Assembly: GCA_037013495.1 (NCBI GenBank) | Contig: CM072810.1 | Coordinates: 37,663,843 to 37,727,842, forward strand | Source of the DNA: Hippophae tibetana | Lineage: Eukaryota > Streptophyta > Magnoliopsida > Rosales > Elaeagnaceae | Reading direction: 5' to 3' | DNA: 64,000 nt | Shown here: one piece after another, positions 1 through 11,896 of the stretch | Layout: the number at the start of each line of letters is the position of its first letter | Numbering within the stretch: position 1 is the stretch's first letter | Notes under the pieces: generated by a model | Told to the model about the DNA's origin: nothing | Databases searched by the model: none | What the model saw: the letters and a program-made list of their open reading frames with translations, nothing else | Translations under genes and position numbers: made by a program

Positions 1-733
1 CCGTTTTTAGGGATTTAAGAAAAAGGTAATCCGAGCTCTAAAATGATTGTTTCAATGAATTTATAGTTGTATTTCTTTCAAGCGACTTCAAACATTTTGG
101 AGACCACTCATATAGGCATTTGAGCCAAAAACTAAATCTAGAACTATGCAGCTGAACATAAATTTTGAACTCTATATCATGCAAGAGGATGAAACTTTGA
201 ACAAATTCTATGCAGGTTTTTCAATCAATTTCAACTACCCGTACAATTTGGATGGACCTATTTGGAAAAAACGTAGATTGAGAAAATTGTTGTTATCCTA
301 CATTATCATTTTCAAGAAAAAGATACCTTGCTTAAATCCATATAGAAGGCCTGTGAACTTACTGTTAAATGAATCAGTTGGGAAATTATTCGAACTGCAT
401 TATTTGTTCCCAAGATGATAGCAATCCACTTTCGAGGACGGAAAGTACTTGACTTTATATACATCAAGTATAGTGGTACGAGCGAAGCAATATTGACACA
501 ATTGTTAGAAATGATGAATCTAATACCAATGAAGATAAAATATCTATACTTTCCCATAGCTTTACTAAATTTCTTAGAAAGAATAAACCCGTTTTTAGGG
601 ATTTAAAAAAAAGGTAATCTGAGCTCTAAAATGATTATTTCAATGAATTTATAGTTGTATTTCTTCCAAGAGACTTCAAACATTGTGGAGACCACTCATA
701 TAGGCATTTGAGCAAAAAACTAAACCTAGAACT
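1..733 (+). repeat. Left-edge monomer tail plus monomer M1
   Basis: Bases 1-145 are the 3' part of a monomer whose start lies outside the window. Bases 146-733 are M1, of the same subtype as M3 and M4. It has private changes around 434-463, for example a changed base in the stretch before the GGACGGAAAG word and altered codons at two places in the 63-codon frame. Its 3' end carries the AATCTGAGCTC variant also seen at the end of M4, so M1-M2 resembles M4-M5 at an offset of 1764 bp. This suggests an older two-monomer alternation at the left edge. Confidence 0.85.
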
Positions 734-1590
734 ATGCAGCTGAGCAGAAATTTTGAACTCTATATCATGCAAGAGGATGAAACTTTGAACAACTTCTACG
801 CAGGTTTTTCAATCATTGTCAACTACTCGTACAATTTGGATGGACCTATTTGGAAAAAACGTAGATTGAGAAAATTGTTGTTATCCTACATTATCATTTT
901 CAAGAAAAAGATACCTTGCTTAAATCCATATAGAAGGCCTGTGAACTTACTGTTAAATGAATCAGTTGGGAAATTATTCGAACTGCATTATTTGTTGCCA
1001 AAATGATAGCAATCCACTTTGGTGGACGGAAAGAGCTTGACTTTATAGACATCAAGTATAGTGGTACGAGCGAACCTATTTTGACACAATTGTTAGAAAT
1101 GATGAATCTAATACCAATGAAGAGAAAATATCTATACTTTCCCATAGATTTACTAAATTTCGTAGATAGAATAAACCCGTTTTTAGGGATTTAAGAAAAA
1201 GGTAATCCGAGCTCTAAAATGATTGTTTCAATGAATTTATAGTTGTATTTCTTTCAAGCGACTTCAAACATTTTGGAGACCACTCATATAGGCATTTGAG
1301 CCAAAAACTAAATCTAGAACTATGCAGCTGAACATAAATTTTGAACTCTATATCATGCAAGAGGATGAAACTTTGAACAAATTCTATGCAGGTTTTTCAA
1401 TCAATTTCAACTACCCGTACAATTTGGATGGACCTATTTGGAAAAAACGTAGATTGAGAAAATTGTTGTTATCCTACATTATCATTTTCAAGAAAAAGAT
1501 ACCTTGCTTAAATCCATATAGAAGGCCTGTGAACTTAGTGTTAAATGAATCAGTTGGGAAATTATTCGAACTGCATTATTTGTTCCCAAG

Positions 1591-1782
1591 ATGATAGCAA
1601 TCCACTTTCGTGGACGGAAAGAGCTTGACTTTATAGACATCAAGTATAGTGGTACGAGCGAAGCAATATTGACACAATTGTTAGAAATGATGAATCTAAT
1701 ACCAATGAAGATAAAATATCTATACTTTCCCATAGCTTTACTAAATTTCTTAGAAAGAATAAACCCGTTTTTAGGGATTTAA
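1591..1782 (+). other. Repeat-borne 63-codon open frame (probably non-coding), representative copy
   Basis: This frame is intact with its ATG in roughly 97 of 109 monomers. It overlaps the preceding 90-codon frame by ATGA. In copies with a GTTGGAAATT one-base deletion it is extended upstream to 78 codons. It lost its ATG in M16, M34 and M48 and is frameshifted in M68, M73, M80, M87, M99, M102, M105 and M108. I recognise no domain, signal peptide or clear membrane segment. Most copy-to-copy differences change the residue, for example R/W/Q, E/K, M/L, R/I, D/A and L/V. An antisense frame over the same bases is similarly open. All this suggests an accidental open frame kept by array homogenisation. 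Confidence 0.3.
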
Positions 1783-1870
1783 GAAAAAGGTAATCCGAGC
1801 TCTAAAATGATTGTTTCAATGAATTTATAGTTGTATTTCTTTCAAGCGACTTCAAACATTTTGGAGACCA

Positions 1871-1888
1871 CTCATATAGGCATTTGAG
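1871..1888 (+). other. Near-invariant imperfect hairpin motif, representative copy
   Basis: CTCATAT and ATTTGAG form a 7-bp stem with one T-T mismatch around an AGGC loop. The motif occurs once per monomer. The changes I saw among copies are mostly in the loop: ACGC at about 9518 (and its copy at 20093), AGGA before M42, M44 and M63, and AGCC before M62. One affects the outermost stem base (C to G at 4811, copied at 15386). A structural or protein-binding role is inference. Confidence 0.45.
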
Positions 1889-4800
1889 CCAAAAACTAAA
1901 TCTAGAACTATGCAGCTGAACATAAATTTTGAACTCTATATCATGCAAGAGGATGAAACTTTGAACAAATTCTATGCAGGTTTTTCAATCAATTTCAACT
2001 ACCCGTACAATTTGGATGGACCTATTTGGAAAAAACGTAGATTGAGAAAATTGTTGTTATCCTACATTATCATTTTCAAGAAAAAGATACCTTGCTTAAA
2101 TCCATATAGAAGGCCTGTGAACTTACTGTTAAATGAATCAGTTGGGAAATTATTCGAACTGCATTATTTGTTCCCAAGATGATAGCAATCCACTTTCGTG
2201 GACGGAAAGAGCTTGACTTTATAGACATCAAGTATAGTGGTACGAGCGAAGCAATATTGACACAATTGTTAGAAATGATGAATCTAATACCAATGAAGAT
2301 AAAATATCTATACTTTCCCATAGCTTTACTAAATTTCTTAGAAAGAATAAACCCGTTTTTAGGGATTTTAAAAAAAGGTAATCTGAGCTCTAAAATGATT
2401 ATTTCAATGAATTTATAGTTGTATTTCTTCCAAGAGACTTCAAACATTGTGGAGACCACTCATATAGGCATTTGAGCAAAAAACTAAACCTAGAACTATG
2501 CAGCTGAGCAGAAATTTTGAACTCTATATCATGCAAGAGGATGAAACTTTGAACAACTTCTACGCAGGTTTTTCAATCATTGTCAACTACTCGTACAATT
2601 TGGATGGACCTATTTGGAAAAAACGTAGATTGAGAAAATTGTTGTTATCCTACATTATCATTTTCAAGAAAAAGATACCTTGCTTAAATCCATATAGAAG
2701 GCCTGTGAACTTATTGTTAAATGAATCAGTTATGAAATTATTCGAACTGCATTATTTGTTACCAAGATGATAGCAATCCACTTTCGTGGACAGAAAGAGC
2801 TTGACTTTATAGACATCAAGTATAGTGGTACGAGCGAAGCTATATTGACAAAATTGTTAGAATTGATGAATCTAATACCAATGAAGAGAAAATATCTATA
2901 CTTTCCCATAGATTTACTAAATTTCGTAGAAAGAATAAACCCGTTTTTAGGGATTTAAGAAAAAGGTAATCCGAGCTCTAAAATGATTGTTTCAATGAAT
3001 TTATAGTTGTATTTCTTTCAAGCGACTTCAAACATTTTGGAGACCACTCATATAGGCATTTGAGCAAAAAACTAAATCTAGAACTATGCAGCTGAACATA
3101 CATTTTGAACTCTATATCTTGAAAGAGGATGAAACTTTGAACAAATTCTACGCAGGTTTTTCAATCATTATCAACTACTCGTACAATTTGGATGGACCTA
3201 TTTGGAAAAAAAAGTAGATTGAGAAAATTGTTGTTAGCCTACATTATCATTTTCAAGAAAAAGATACCTTGCTTAAATCCATATAGAAGGGCTGTGAACT
3301 TGCTGTTAAATGAATCAGTTCGGAAATTATTCGAACTGCATTATTTGTTGCTAAGATGATAGCAATCCACTTTCGCGGATGGAAAAAGCTTGACTTTATA
3401 GACATCAAGTATAGTGGTACGAGCGAAGCTATTTTGACACAATTGTTAGATATGATGAATCTAATACCAATGAAGAGAAAATATCTATACTTTCCCATAG
3501 ATTTACTAAATTTCGTAGAAAGAATAAACCCGTTTTTAGAGATTTATGAAAAAGATAATCCGAGCTCTAAAATGATTATTTCATTGAATTTGTAGTTGTA
3601 TTTCTTCCAAGCGACTTCAAACATTTTGGATACCACTCATATAGGCATTTGAGCAAAAAACTAAATGTAGAACTATGCAGCTGAACATAAATTTTGAACT
3701 CTATATCTTGCAAGAGGATGAAACTTTGAACAAATTCTATGCAGGTTTTTCAATCATTATGAGCTACTCGTACAATTTGGATGGACCTATTTGTTAAAAA
3801 AGTAGATTGAGAAAATGGTTGTTAGAATACATTATCATTTCCAACAAAAAGATACCTGGCTTAAATCCATATAGAAGGCCTGTGAACTTACTGTTAAATG
3901 AATCAGTTGGGAAATTATTCGAACTACATTATTTGTTGCCAAGATGATAGCAATCCACTTTCGCGGATGGAAAGAGCTTGACTTTATAGACATCAAGTAT
4001 AGTGGTACGAGCGAAGCAATTTTGACACAATTGTTAGAATTGATGAATCTAATACCAATGAAGAGAAAATATCTATACTTTCCCATAGATTTACTAAATT
4101 TCTTAGAAAGAATAAACCCGTTTTTAGGGATTTAAAAAAAAGGTAATCCGATCTCTAAAATGATTATTTAAATGAATTTATAGTTGTATTTCTTCCAAGA
4201 AACTTCAAACATTTTGGAGACCACTCATATAGGCATTTGAGCAAAAAATAAATCTAGAACTATGTAGCTGAACATAAATTTTGAACTCTATATAATGCAA
4301 GAGGATGAAACTTTGAACAAATTCTATGCAGGTTTTTCAATCAATTTCAACTACCCGTACAATATGGATGGACCTATTTGGAAAAAACGTAGATTGAGAA
4401 AATTGTTGTTAGCCTACATTATCATTTTCAAGAAAAAGATACCTTGCTTAAATCCATATAGAAGGCGTGTGAACTTACTGTTAAATGAATCAGTTGGGAA
4501 ATTATTCGAACTGCATTATTTGTTACCAAGATGATAGCAATCCACTTTCGTGGACGGAAAGAGCTTGACTTTATAGACATCAAGTATAGTGGTACGAGCG
4601 GAGCAATTTTGACACAATTGTTAGAATTGATGAATCTAATACCAATGAAGAGAAAATATCTATACTTTCCCATAGATTTACTAAATTTCGTAGAAAGAAT
4701 AAACCCGTTTTTAGGGATTTAAGAAAAAGGTAATCCGAGCTCTAAAATGATTATTTCAATGAATTTATAGCTGTATTTCTTCCAAGCGACTTCAAACATT

Positions 4801-7800
4801 GTGGAGACCAGTCATATAGGCATTTGAGCAAAAAACTAAACCTAGAACTATGCAGCTGAGCAGAAATTTTGAACTCTATATCATGCAAGAGGATGAAACT
4901 TTGAACAACTTCTACGCAGGTTTTTCAATCATTATCAACTACTCGTACAATTTGGATGGACCTATTTGTTAAAAAAGTAGATTGAGAAAATGGTTGTTAG
5001 AATACATTATCATTTCCAACAAAAAGATACCTGGCTTAAATCCATATAGAAGGCCTGTGAACTTACTGTTAAATGAATCAGTTGGGAAATTATTCGAACT
5101 GCATTATTTGTTGCCAAGATGATAGCAATCCACTTTCGCGGATGGAAAGAGCTTGACTTTATAGACATCAAGTATAGTGGTACGAGCGAAGCAATTTTGA
5201 CACAATTGTTAGAATTGATGAATCTAATACCAATGAAGAGAAAATATCTATACTTTCCCATAGATTTACTAAATTTCTTAGAAAGAATAAACCCGTTTTT
5301 AGGGATTTAAAAAAAAGGTAATCCGATCTCTAAAATGATTATTTAAATGAATTTATAGTTGTATTTCTTCCAAGAAACTTCAAACATTTTGGAGACCACT
5401 CATATAGGCATTTGAGCAAAAAATAAATCTAGAACTATGTAGCTGAACATAAATTTTGAACTCTATATAATGCAAGAGGATGAAACTTTGAACAAATTCT
5501 ATGCAGGTTTTTCAATCAATTTCAACTACCCGTACAATATGGATGGACCTATTTGGAAAAAAGTAGATTGAGAAAATTGTTGTTATCCTACATTATCATT
5601 TTCAAGAAAAAGATTCCTTGCTTAAATCCATATAGATGGCCTGTGAACTTACTGTTAAATGAATCAGTTGGGAAATTATTCGAACTGCATTATTTGTTAC
5701 CAAGATGATAGCAATCCACTTTCGTGGACGGAAAGAGCTTGACTTTATAGACATCAAGTATAGTGGTACGAGCGAAGCAATTTTGACAAAATTGTTAGAA
5801 TTGATGAATCTAATACCAATGAAGAGAAAATATCTATACTTTCCCATAAATTTACTAAATTTTGTAGAAAGAATAAACCCGTTTTTAGGTATTTAAGAAA
5901 AAGGTAATCCGAGTTCTAAAATGATTATTTCAATGAATTTATAGTTGTTTTTGTTTCAAGCGACTTCAAACATTTTGGAGACCACTCATATAGGCATTTG
6001 AGCAAAAAACTAAATCTAGAACTATGCAGGTGAACATAAATTTTGAACTCTATATCTTGCAAGAGGATGAAACTTAGAACAAATTCTATGCAGGTTTTTC
6101 GATCATAATCAACTACTCGTACAATTTGGATGGACCTATTTGTTAAAAAAGTAGATTGAGAAAATGGTTGTTAGCCTACATTATCATTTCCAAGAAAAAG
6201 ATACCTTGCTTAAATCCATATAGAAGGCCTGTGAACTTACTGTTAAATGAATTAGTTGGGAAATTATTCGAACTGCATTATTTGTTACCAAGATGATAGC
6301 AATCCACTTTCGTGGACGGAAAGAGCTTGACTTTATAGACATCAAGTATAGTGGTACGAGCGGAGCAATTTTGACACAATTGTTAGAATTGATGAATCTA
6401 ATACCAATGAATAGAAAATATCTATACTTTCCCATAGATTTACTAAATTTCGTAGAAAGAATAAACCCGTTTTTAGGGATTTAAGAAAAAGGTAATCCGA
6501 TCTCTAAAATGATTATTTCAATGAATTTATAGTTGTATTTCTTCCAAGAGACTTCAAACTTTTTGGAGACCACTCATATAGGCATTTGAGCAAAAAACTA
6601 AACCTAGAACTATGCAGCTGAGCAAAAATTTTGAACTCTATATCATGCAAGAGGATGAAACGTTGAACAAATTCTACGCAGGTTTTTCAATCATTATCAA
6701 CTACTCGTACAATTTGGATGGACCTATTTGGAAAAAACGTAGATTGAGAAAATTGTTGTTATCCTACATTATCATTTTCAAGAAAAAGATTCCTTGCTTA
6801 AATCCATATAGATGGCCTGTGAACTTACTGTTAAATGAATCAGTTGGGAAATTATTCGAACTGCATTATTTGTTACCAAGATGATAGCAATCCACTTTCG
6901 TGGACGGAAAGAGCTTGACTTTATAGACATCAAGTATAGTGGTACGAGTGAAGCAATTTTGACAAAATTGTTAGAATTGATGAATCTAATACCAATGAAG
7001 AGAAAATATCTATACTTTCCCATAGATTTACTAAATTTCGTAGAAAGAATAAACCCGTTTTTAGGTATTTAAGAAAAAGGTAATCCGAGTTCTAAAATGA
7101 TTATTTCAATGAATTTATAGTTGTTTTTCTTCCAAGCGACTTCAAACATTTTGGAGACCACTCATATAGGCATTTGAGCAAAAAACTAAATCTAGAACTA
7201 TGCAGCTGAACATAAATTTTGAACTCTATATCTTGCAAGAGGATGAAACTTTGAACAAATTCTATGCAGGTTTTTCGATCATAATCAACTACTCGTACAA
7301 TTTGGATGGACCTATTTGTTAAAAAATTAGATTGAGAAAATGGTTGTTAGCCTACATTATCATTTCCAAGAAAAAGATACCTTGCTTAAATCCATATAGA
7401 AGGCCTGTGAACTTATTGTTAAATGAATTAGTTGGGAAATTATTCGAACTGCATTATTTGTTACCAAGATGATAGCAATCCACTTTCGTGGACGGAAAGA
7501 GCTTGACTTTATAGACATCAAGTATAGTGGTACGAGCGAAGCAATTTTGACACAATTGTTAGAATTGATGAATATAATACCAATGAAGAGAAAATATCTA
7601 TACTTTCCCATAGATTTACTAAATTGCTTAGAAAGAATAAACCCGTTTTTAGGGATTTAAAAAATAGGTAATCCGATCTCTAAAATGATTATTTAAATGA
7701 ATTTATAGTTGTATTTCTTCCAAGAAACTTCAAACATTTTGGAGACCACTCATATAGGCATTTGAGCAAAAAATAAATCTAGAACTATGTAGCCGAACAT

Positions 7801-10800
7801 AAATTTTGAACTCTATATCATGTAAGAGGATGAAACTTTGAACAAATTCTATGCAGGTTTTTCAATCAATTTCAACTACCCGTAAAATTTGGATCGACCT
7901 ATTTGGAAAAAACGTAGATTGAGAAAATCGTTGTTAGCCTACATTATCATTTTCAAGAAAAAGATACCTTGCTTAAATCCATATAGAAGGCCTGTGAACT
8001 TACTGTTAAATGAATCAGTTGGGAAATTATTCGAACTGCATTATTTGTTACCAAGATGATAGCAATCCACTTTCGTGGATGGAAAGAGCTTGAATTTATA
8101 GACATCAAGTATAGTGGTACGAGCGAAGCTATATTGACACAATTGTTAGAAATGATGAATCTAATACCAATGAAGAGAAAATATCTATACTTTCCCATAG
8201 ATTTACTAAATTTCTTAGAAAGAATAAACCCGTTTTTAGGGATTTAAAAAATAGGTAATCCGATCTCTAAAATGATTATTTCAATGAATTTATAGTTGTA
8301 TTTCTTTAAAGAAACTTCAAACATTTTGGAGACCACTCATATAGGCATTTGAGCAAAAAATAAATCTAGAACTATGTAGCCGAACATAAATTTTGAACTC
8401 TATATCATGCAAGAGGATGAAACTTTGAACAAATTCTATGCAGGTTTTTCAATCAATTTCAACTACCCGTACAATTTGGATGGACCTATTTGGAAAAAAC
8501 GTAGATTCAGAAAATTGTTGTTAGCCTACATTATCATTTTCAAGAAAAAGATACCTTGCTTAAATCCATATAGAAGGCCTGTGAACTTACTGTTAAATGA
8601 ATCAGTTGGGAAATTATTCGAACTGCATTATTTGTCACCAAGATGATAGCAATCCACTTTCGTGGACGGAAAGAACTTGACTTTATAGACATCAAGTATA
8701 GTGGTACGAGCGAAGCTATATTGACACAATTGTTGGAAATGATGAATCTAATACCAATGAAGATAAAATATCTATACTTTCCCATAGCTTTCCTAAATTT
8801 CTTAGAAAGAATAAACCCGTTTTTAGGGATTTAAAAAAAAGGTAATCCGAGCTCTAAAATGATTATTTCAATGAATTTATAGTTGTATTACTTCCAAGAG
8901 ACTTCAAACATTGTGGAGACCACTCATATAGGCATTTGAGCAAAAAACTAAACCTAGAACTATGTAGCTGAGCAGAAATTTTGAACTCTATATCATGCAA
9001 GAGGATGAAACTTTGAACAAATTCTACGCAGGTTTTTTAATCATTATCAACTACTCGTACAATTTGGATGGACCTATTTGGAAAAAACGTAGATTGAGAA
9101 AATTGTTGTTATCCTACATTATCATTTTCAAGAAAAAGATACCTTGCTTAAATCCATATAGAAGGCCTGTGAACTTACTGCTAAATGAATCAGTTGGGAA
9201 ATTATTCGAACTGCATTATTTGTTACCAAGAGGATAGCAATCCACTTTCGTGGACAGAAAGAGCTTGACTTTATAGACATCAAGTATAGTGGTACGAGCG
9301 AAGCTATATTGACAAAATTGTTAGAATTGATGAATCTAATACCAATGAAGAGAAAATATCTATACTTTCCCATAGATTTACTAAATTTCGTAGAAAGAAT
9401 AAACCCGTTTTTAGGGATTTAAGAAAAAGGTAATCCGAGCTCTAAAATGATTGTTTCAATGAATTTATAGTTGTATTTCTTCCAAGCGACTTCAAACATT
9501 TTGGAGACCACTCATATACGCATTTGAGCAAAAAACTAAATCTAGAACTATGCAGCTGAACATAAATTTTGAACTCTATATCTTGCAAGAGGATGAAACT
9601 TTGAACAAATTCTATGCAGGTTTTTCAATCATTATCAACAACTCGTACAATTTGGATGGACCTATTTGTTAAAAAAGTAGATTGAGAAAATGGTTGTTAG
9701 AATACATTATCATTTCCAAGAAAAAGATACCTTGCTTAAATCCATATAGAAGGCCTGTGAACTTACTGTTAAATAAATCAGTTGGGAAATTATTCGAACT
9801 GCATTATTTGTTGCCAAGATGATAGCAATCCACTTTCGCCGATGGAAAGAGCTTGACTTTATAGACATCAAGTATAGTGGTACGAGCGAAGCAATTTTGA
9901 CACAATTGTTAGAATTGATGAATATAATACCAATGAAGAGAAAATATCTATACTTTCCCATAGATTTACTAAATTGCTTAGAAAGAATAAACCCGTTTTT
10001 AGGGATTTAAGAAAATGGTAATCCGATCTCTAAAATGATTATTTAAATGAATTTATAGTTGTATTTCTTCTAAGAAACTTCAAACATTTTGGAGACCACT
10101 CATATAGGCATTTGAGCAAAAAATAAATCTAGAACTATGTAGGTGAACATAAATTTTGAACTCTATATCATGCAAGAGGATGAAACTTTGAACAAATTCT
10201 ATGCAGGTTTTTCAATCAATTTCAACTACCCGTACAATATGGATGGACCTATTTGGAAAAAACGTAGATTGAGAAAATTCTTGTTAGCCTACATTATCAT
10301 TTTCAAGAAAAAGATACCTTGCTTAAATCCATATAGAAGGCCTCTGAACTTACTGTTAAATGAATCAGTTGGAAATTATTCGAACTGCATTATTTGTTAC
10401 CAAGATGATAGTAATCCACTTTCGCGGATGGAAAGAGCTTGACTTTATAGACATCAAGTATAGTGGTACGAGCGAAGCAATTTTGACACAATTGTTAGAA
10501 TTGATGAATATAATACCAATGAAGAGAAAATATCTATACTTTCCCATAGATTTACTAAATTGCTTAGAAAGAATAAACCCGTTTTTAGGGATTTAAGAAA
10601 ATGGTAATCCGATCTCTAAAATGATTATTTAAATGAATTTATAGTTGTATTTCTTCTAAGAAACTTCAAACATTTTGGAGACCACTCATATAGGCATTTG
10701 AGCAAAAAATAAATCTAGAACTATGTAGCTGAACATAAATTTTGAACTCTATATCATGCAAGAGGATGAAACTTTGAACAAATTCTATGCAGGTTTTTCA

Positions 10801-11896
10801 ATCAATTTCAACTACCCGTACAATATGGATGGACCTATTTGGAAAAAACGTAGATTGAGAAAATTGTTGTTAGCCTACATTATCATTTTCAAGAAAAAGA
10901 TACCTTGCTTAAATCCATATAGAAGGCCTCTGAACTTACTGTTAAATGAATCAGTTGGAAATTATTCGAACTGCATTATTTGTTACCAAGATGATAGCAA
11001 TCCACTTTCGTGGACGGAAAGAGCTTGACTTTATAGACATCAAGTATAGTGGTACGAGCGAAGTAATTTTGACACAATTGTTAGAATTGATGAATCTAAT
11101 ACCAATGAAGAGAAAATATCTATACTTTCCCATAGATTTACTAAATTTCTTAGAAAGAATAAACCCGTTTTTAGGGATTTAAGAAAAAGGTAATCCGAGC
11201 TCTAAAATGATTATTTCATTGAATTTATAGTTGTATTTCTTCCAAGTGACTTCAAACATTTTGGATACCACTCATATAGGCATTTGAGCAAAAAATAAAT
11301 CTAGAACTATGTAGCTGAATATAAATTTTGAACTCTATATCATGCAAGAGGATGAAACTTTGAACAAATTCTATGCAGGTTTTTCAATCAATATCGACAC
11401 CTTGTACAATTTGGATGGACCTATTTGGAAAAAAAAGTAGATTTAGAAAATTGTTGTTAGCCTACATTATCATTTTCAAGAAAAAGATACCTTGCTTAAA
11501 TCCATATAGAAGGCCTGTGAACTTGCTGTTAAATGAATCAGTTGGAAATTATTCGAACTGCATTATTTGTTACCAAGATGATAGCAATCCACTTTCGTGG
11601 ACGGAAAGAGCTTGACTTTATAGACATCAAGTATAGTGGTACGAGCGAAGCAATTTTGACACAATTGTTAGAATTAATGAATCTAATACCAATGAAGAGA
11701 AAATATCTATACTTTCCCATAGATTTACTAAATTTCTTAGAAAGAATAAACCCGTTTTTAGGGATTTAAGAAAAAGGTAATCCGAGCTCTAAAATGATTA
11801 TTTCATTGAATTTATAGTTGTATTTCTTCCAAGTGACTTCAAACATTTTGGATACCACTCATATAGGCATTTGAGCAAAAAACTAAATCTAGAACT

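Larger units (their letters stand above)
1322..1909 (+). repeat. Representative satellite monomer (M3, 588 bp)
   Basis: This copy illustrates the internal layout; the start at the ATGCAGCTGA anchor is arbitrary. A 90-codon open frame runs from 1322 to 1594. It contains an A-run at 1442-1447 that varies from 6 to 10 A among copies. A 63-codon frame runs from 1591 to 1782 and overlaps the first by ATGA. An 81-codon antisense frame occupies 1488-1733. A GAGCTC palindrome lies at 1797-1802, and a near-invariant imperfect hairpin at 1871-1888 precedes the next monomer. M3 nearly equals M4 and M1. One private difference is G at 1538, where M4 and M22 have C. I see no convincing internal subrepeat. 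Confidence 0.95.
734..11896 (+). repeat. Higher-order repeat copy 1 (19 monomers M2-M20, 11,163 bp)
   Basis: Monomers M4-M20 recur in the same order and with the same private variants 10,575 bp downstream as M22-M38. M2 recurs as M21 at an offset of 11,163 bp. The one-monomer difference is M3, which has no counterpart in copy 2 and is almost identical to M4. Diagnostic shared variants include the extra T that alters the stop after the 63-codon frame in M4 and M22, the AGTTATGAAATT variant in M5 and M23, and the lost ATG (AGG) in M16 and M34. M7-M14 keep an alternation of two subtypes, an older dimer layer. Confidence 0.93.

Noticed and set aside
376..400. Possible pol III B-box around ATTCGAACTGC
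   Set aside because: Only the TTCGAA core resembles the consensus. There is no A-box at a suitable distance and no T-run terminator or tRNA fold.
146..418. 90-codon + frame as a real gene family in tandem
   Set aside because: It is broken in many copies by TTTGTTAAAAAA stops, A-run shifts, TAG at the second codon and single-base deletions. It has no recognisable domain and no flanking gene structure.
588..602. CENP-B-box-like word (antisense, ending CGGG) at the monomer end
   Set aside because: By my count it matches 7 of 9 core bases. A match of that quality is expected about once by chance in a 588-bp monomer on two strands, and several copies mutate the core (CCTG, CCCA).
581..606. AATAAA within GAATAAACCCG as a polyadenylation signal
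   Set aside because: A six-base word is common in AT-rich DNA, and there is no supported transcript or downstream GU-rich element.
1322..1909. Internal subrepeats building the 588-bp monomer
   Set aside because: Only a weak echo of TTTGAAC, TCTAT and ATGCA words near the start was seen, too short and irregular to call a subrepeat.
2076..2459. 127-codon antisense open frame in M4, repeated at 12651-13034 in M22
   Set aside because: It is longer than in other monomers only because one extra T in this subtype removes an antisense stop. There is no domain, and the second instance is simply the HOR copy.
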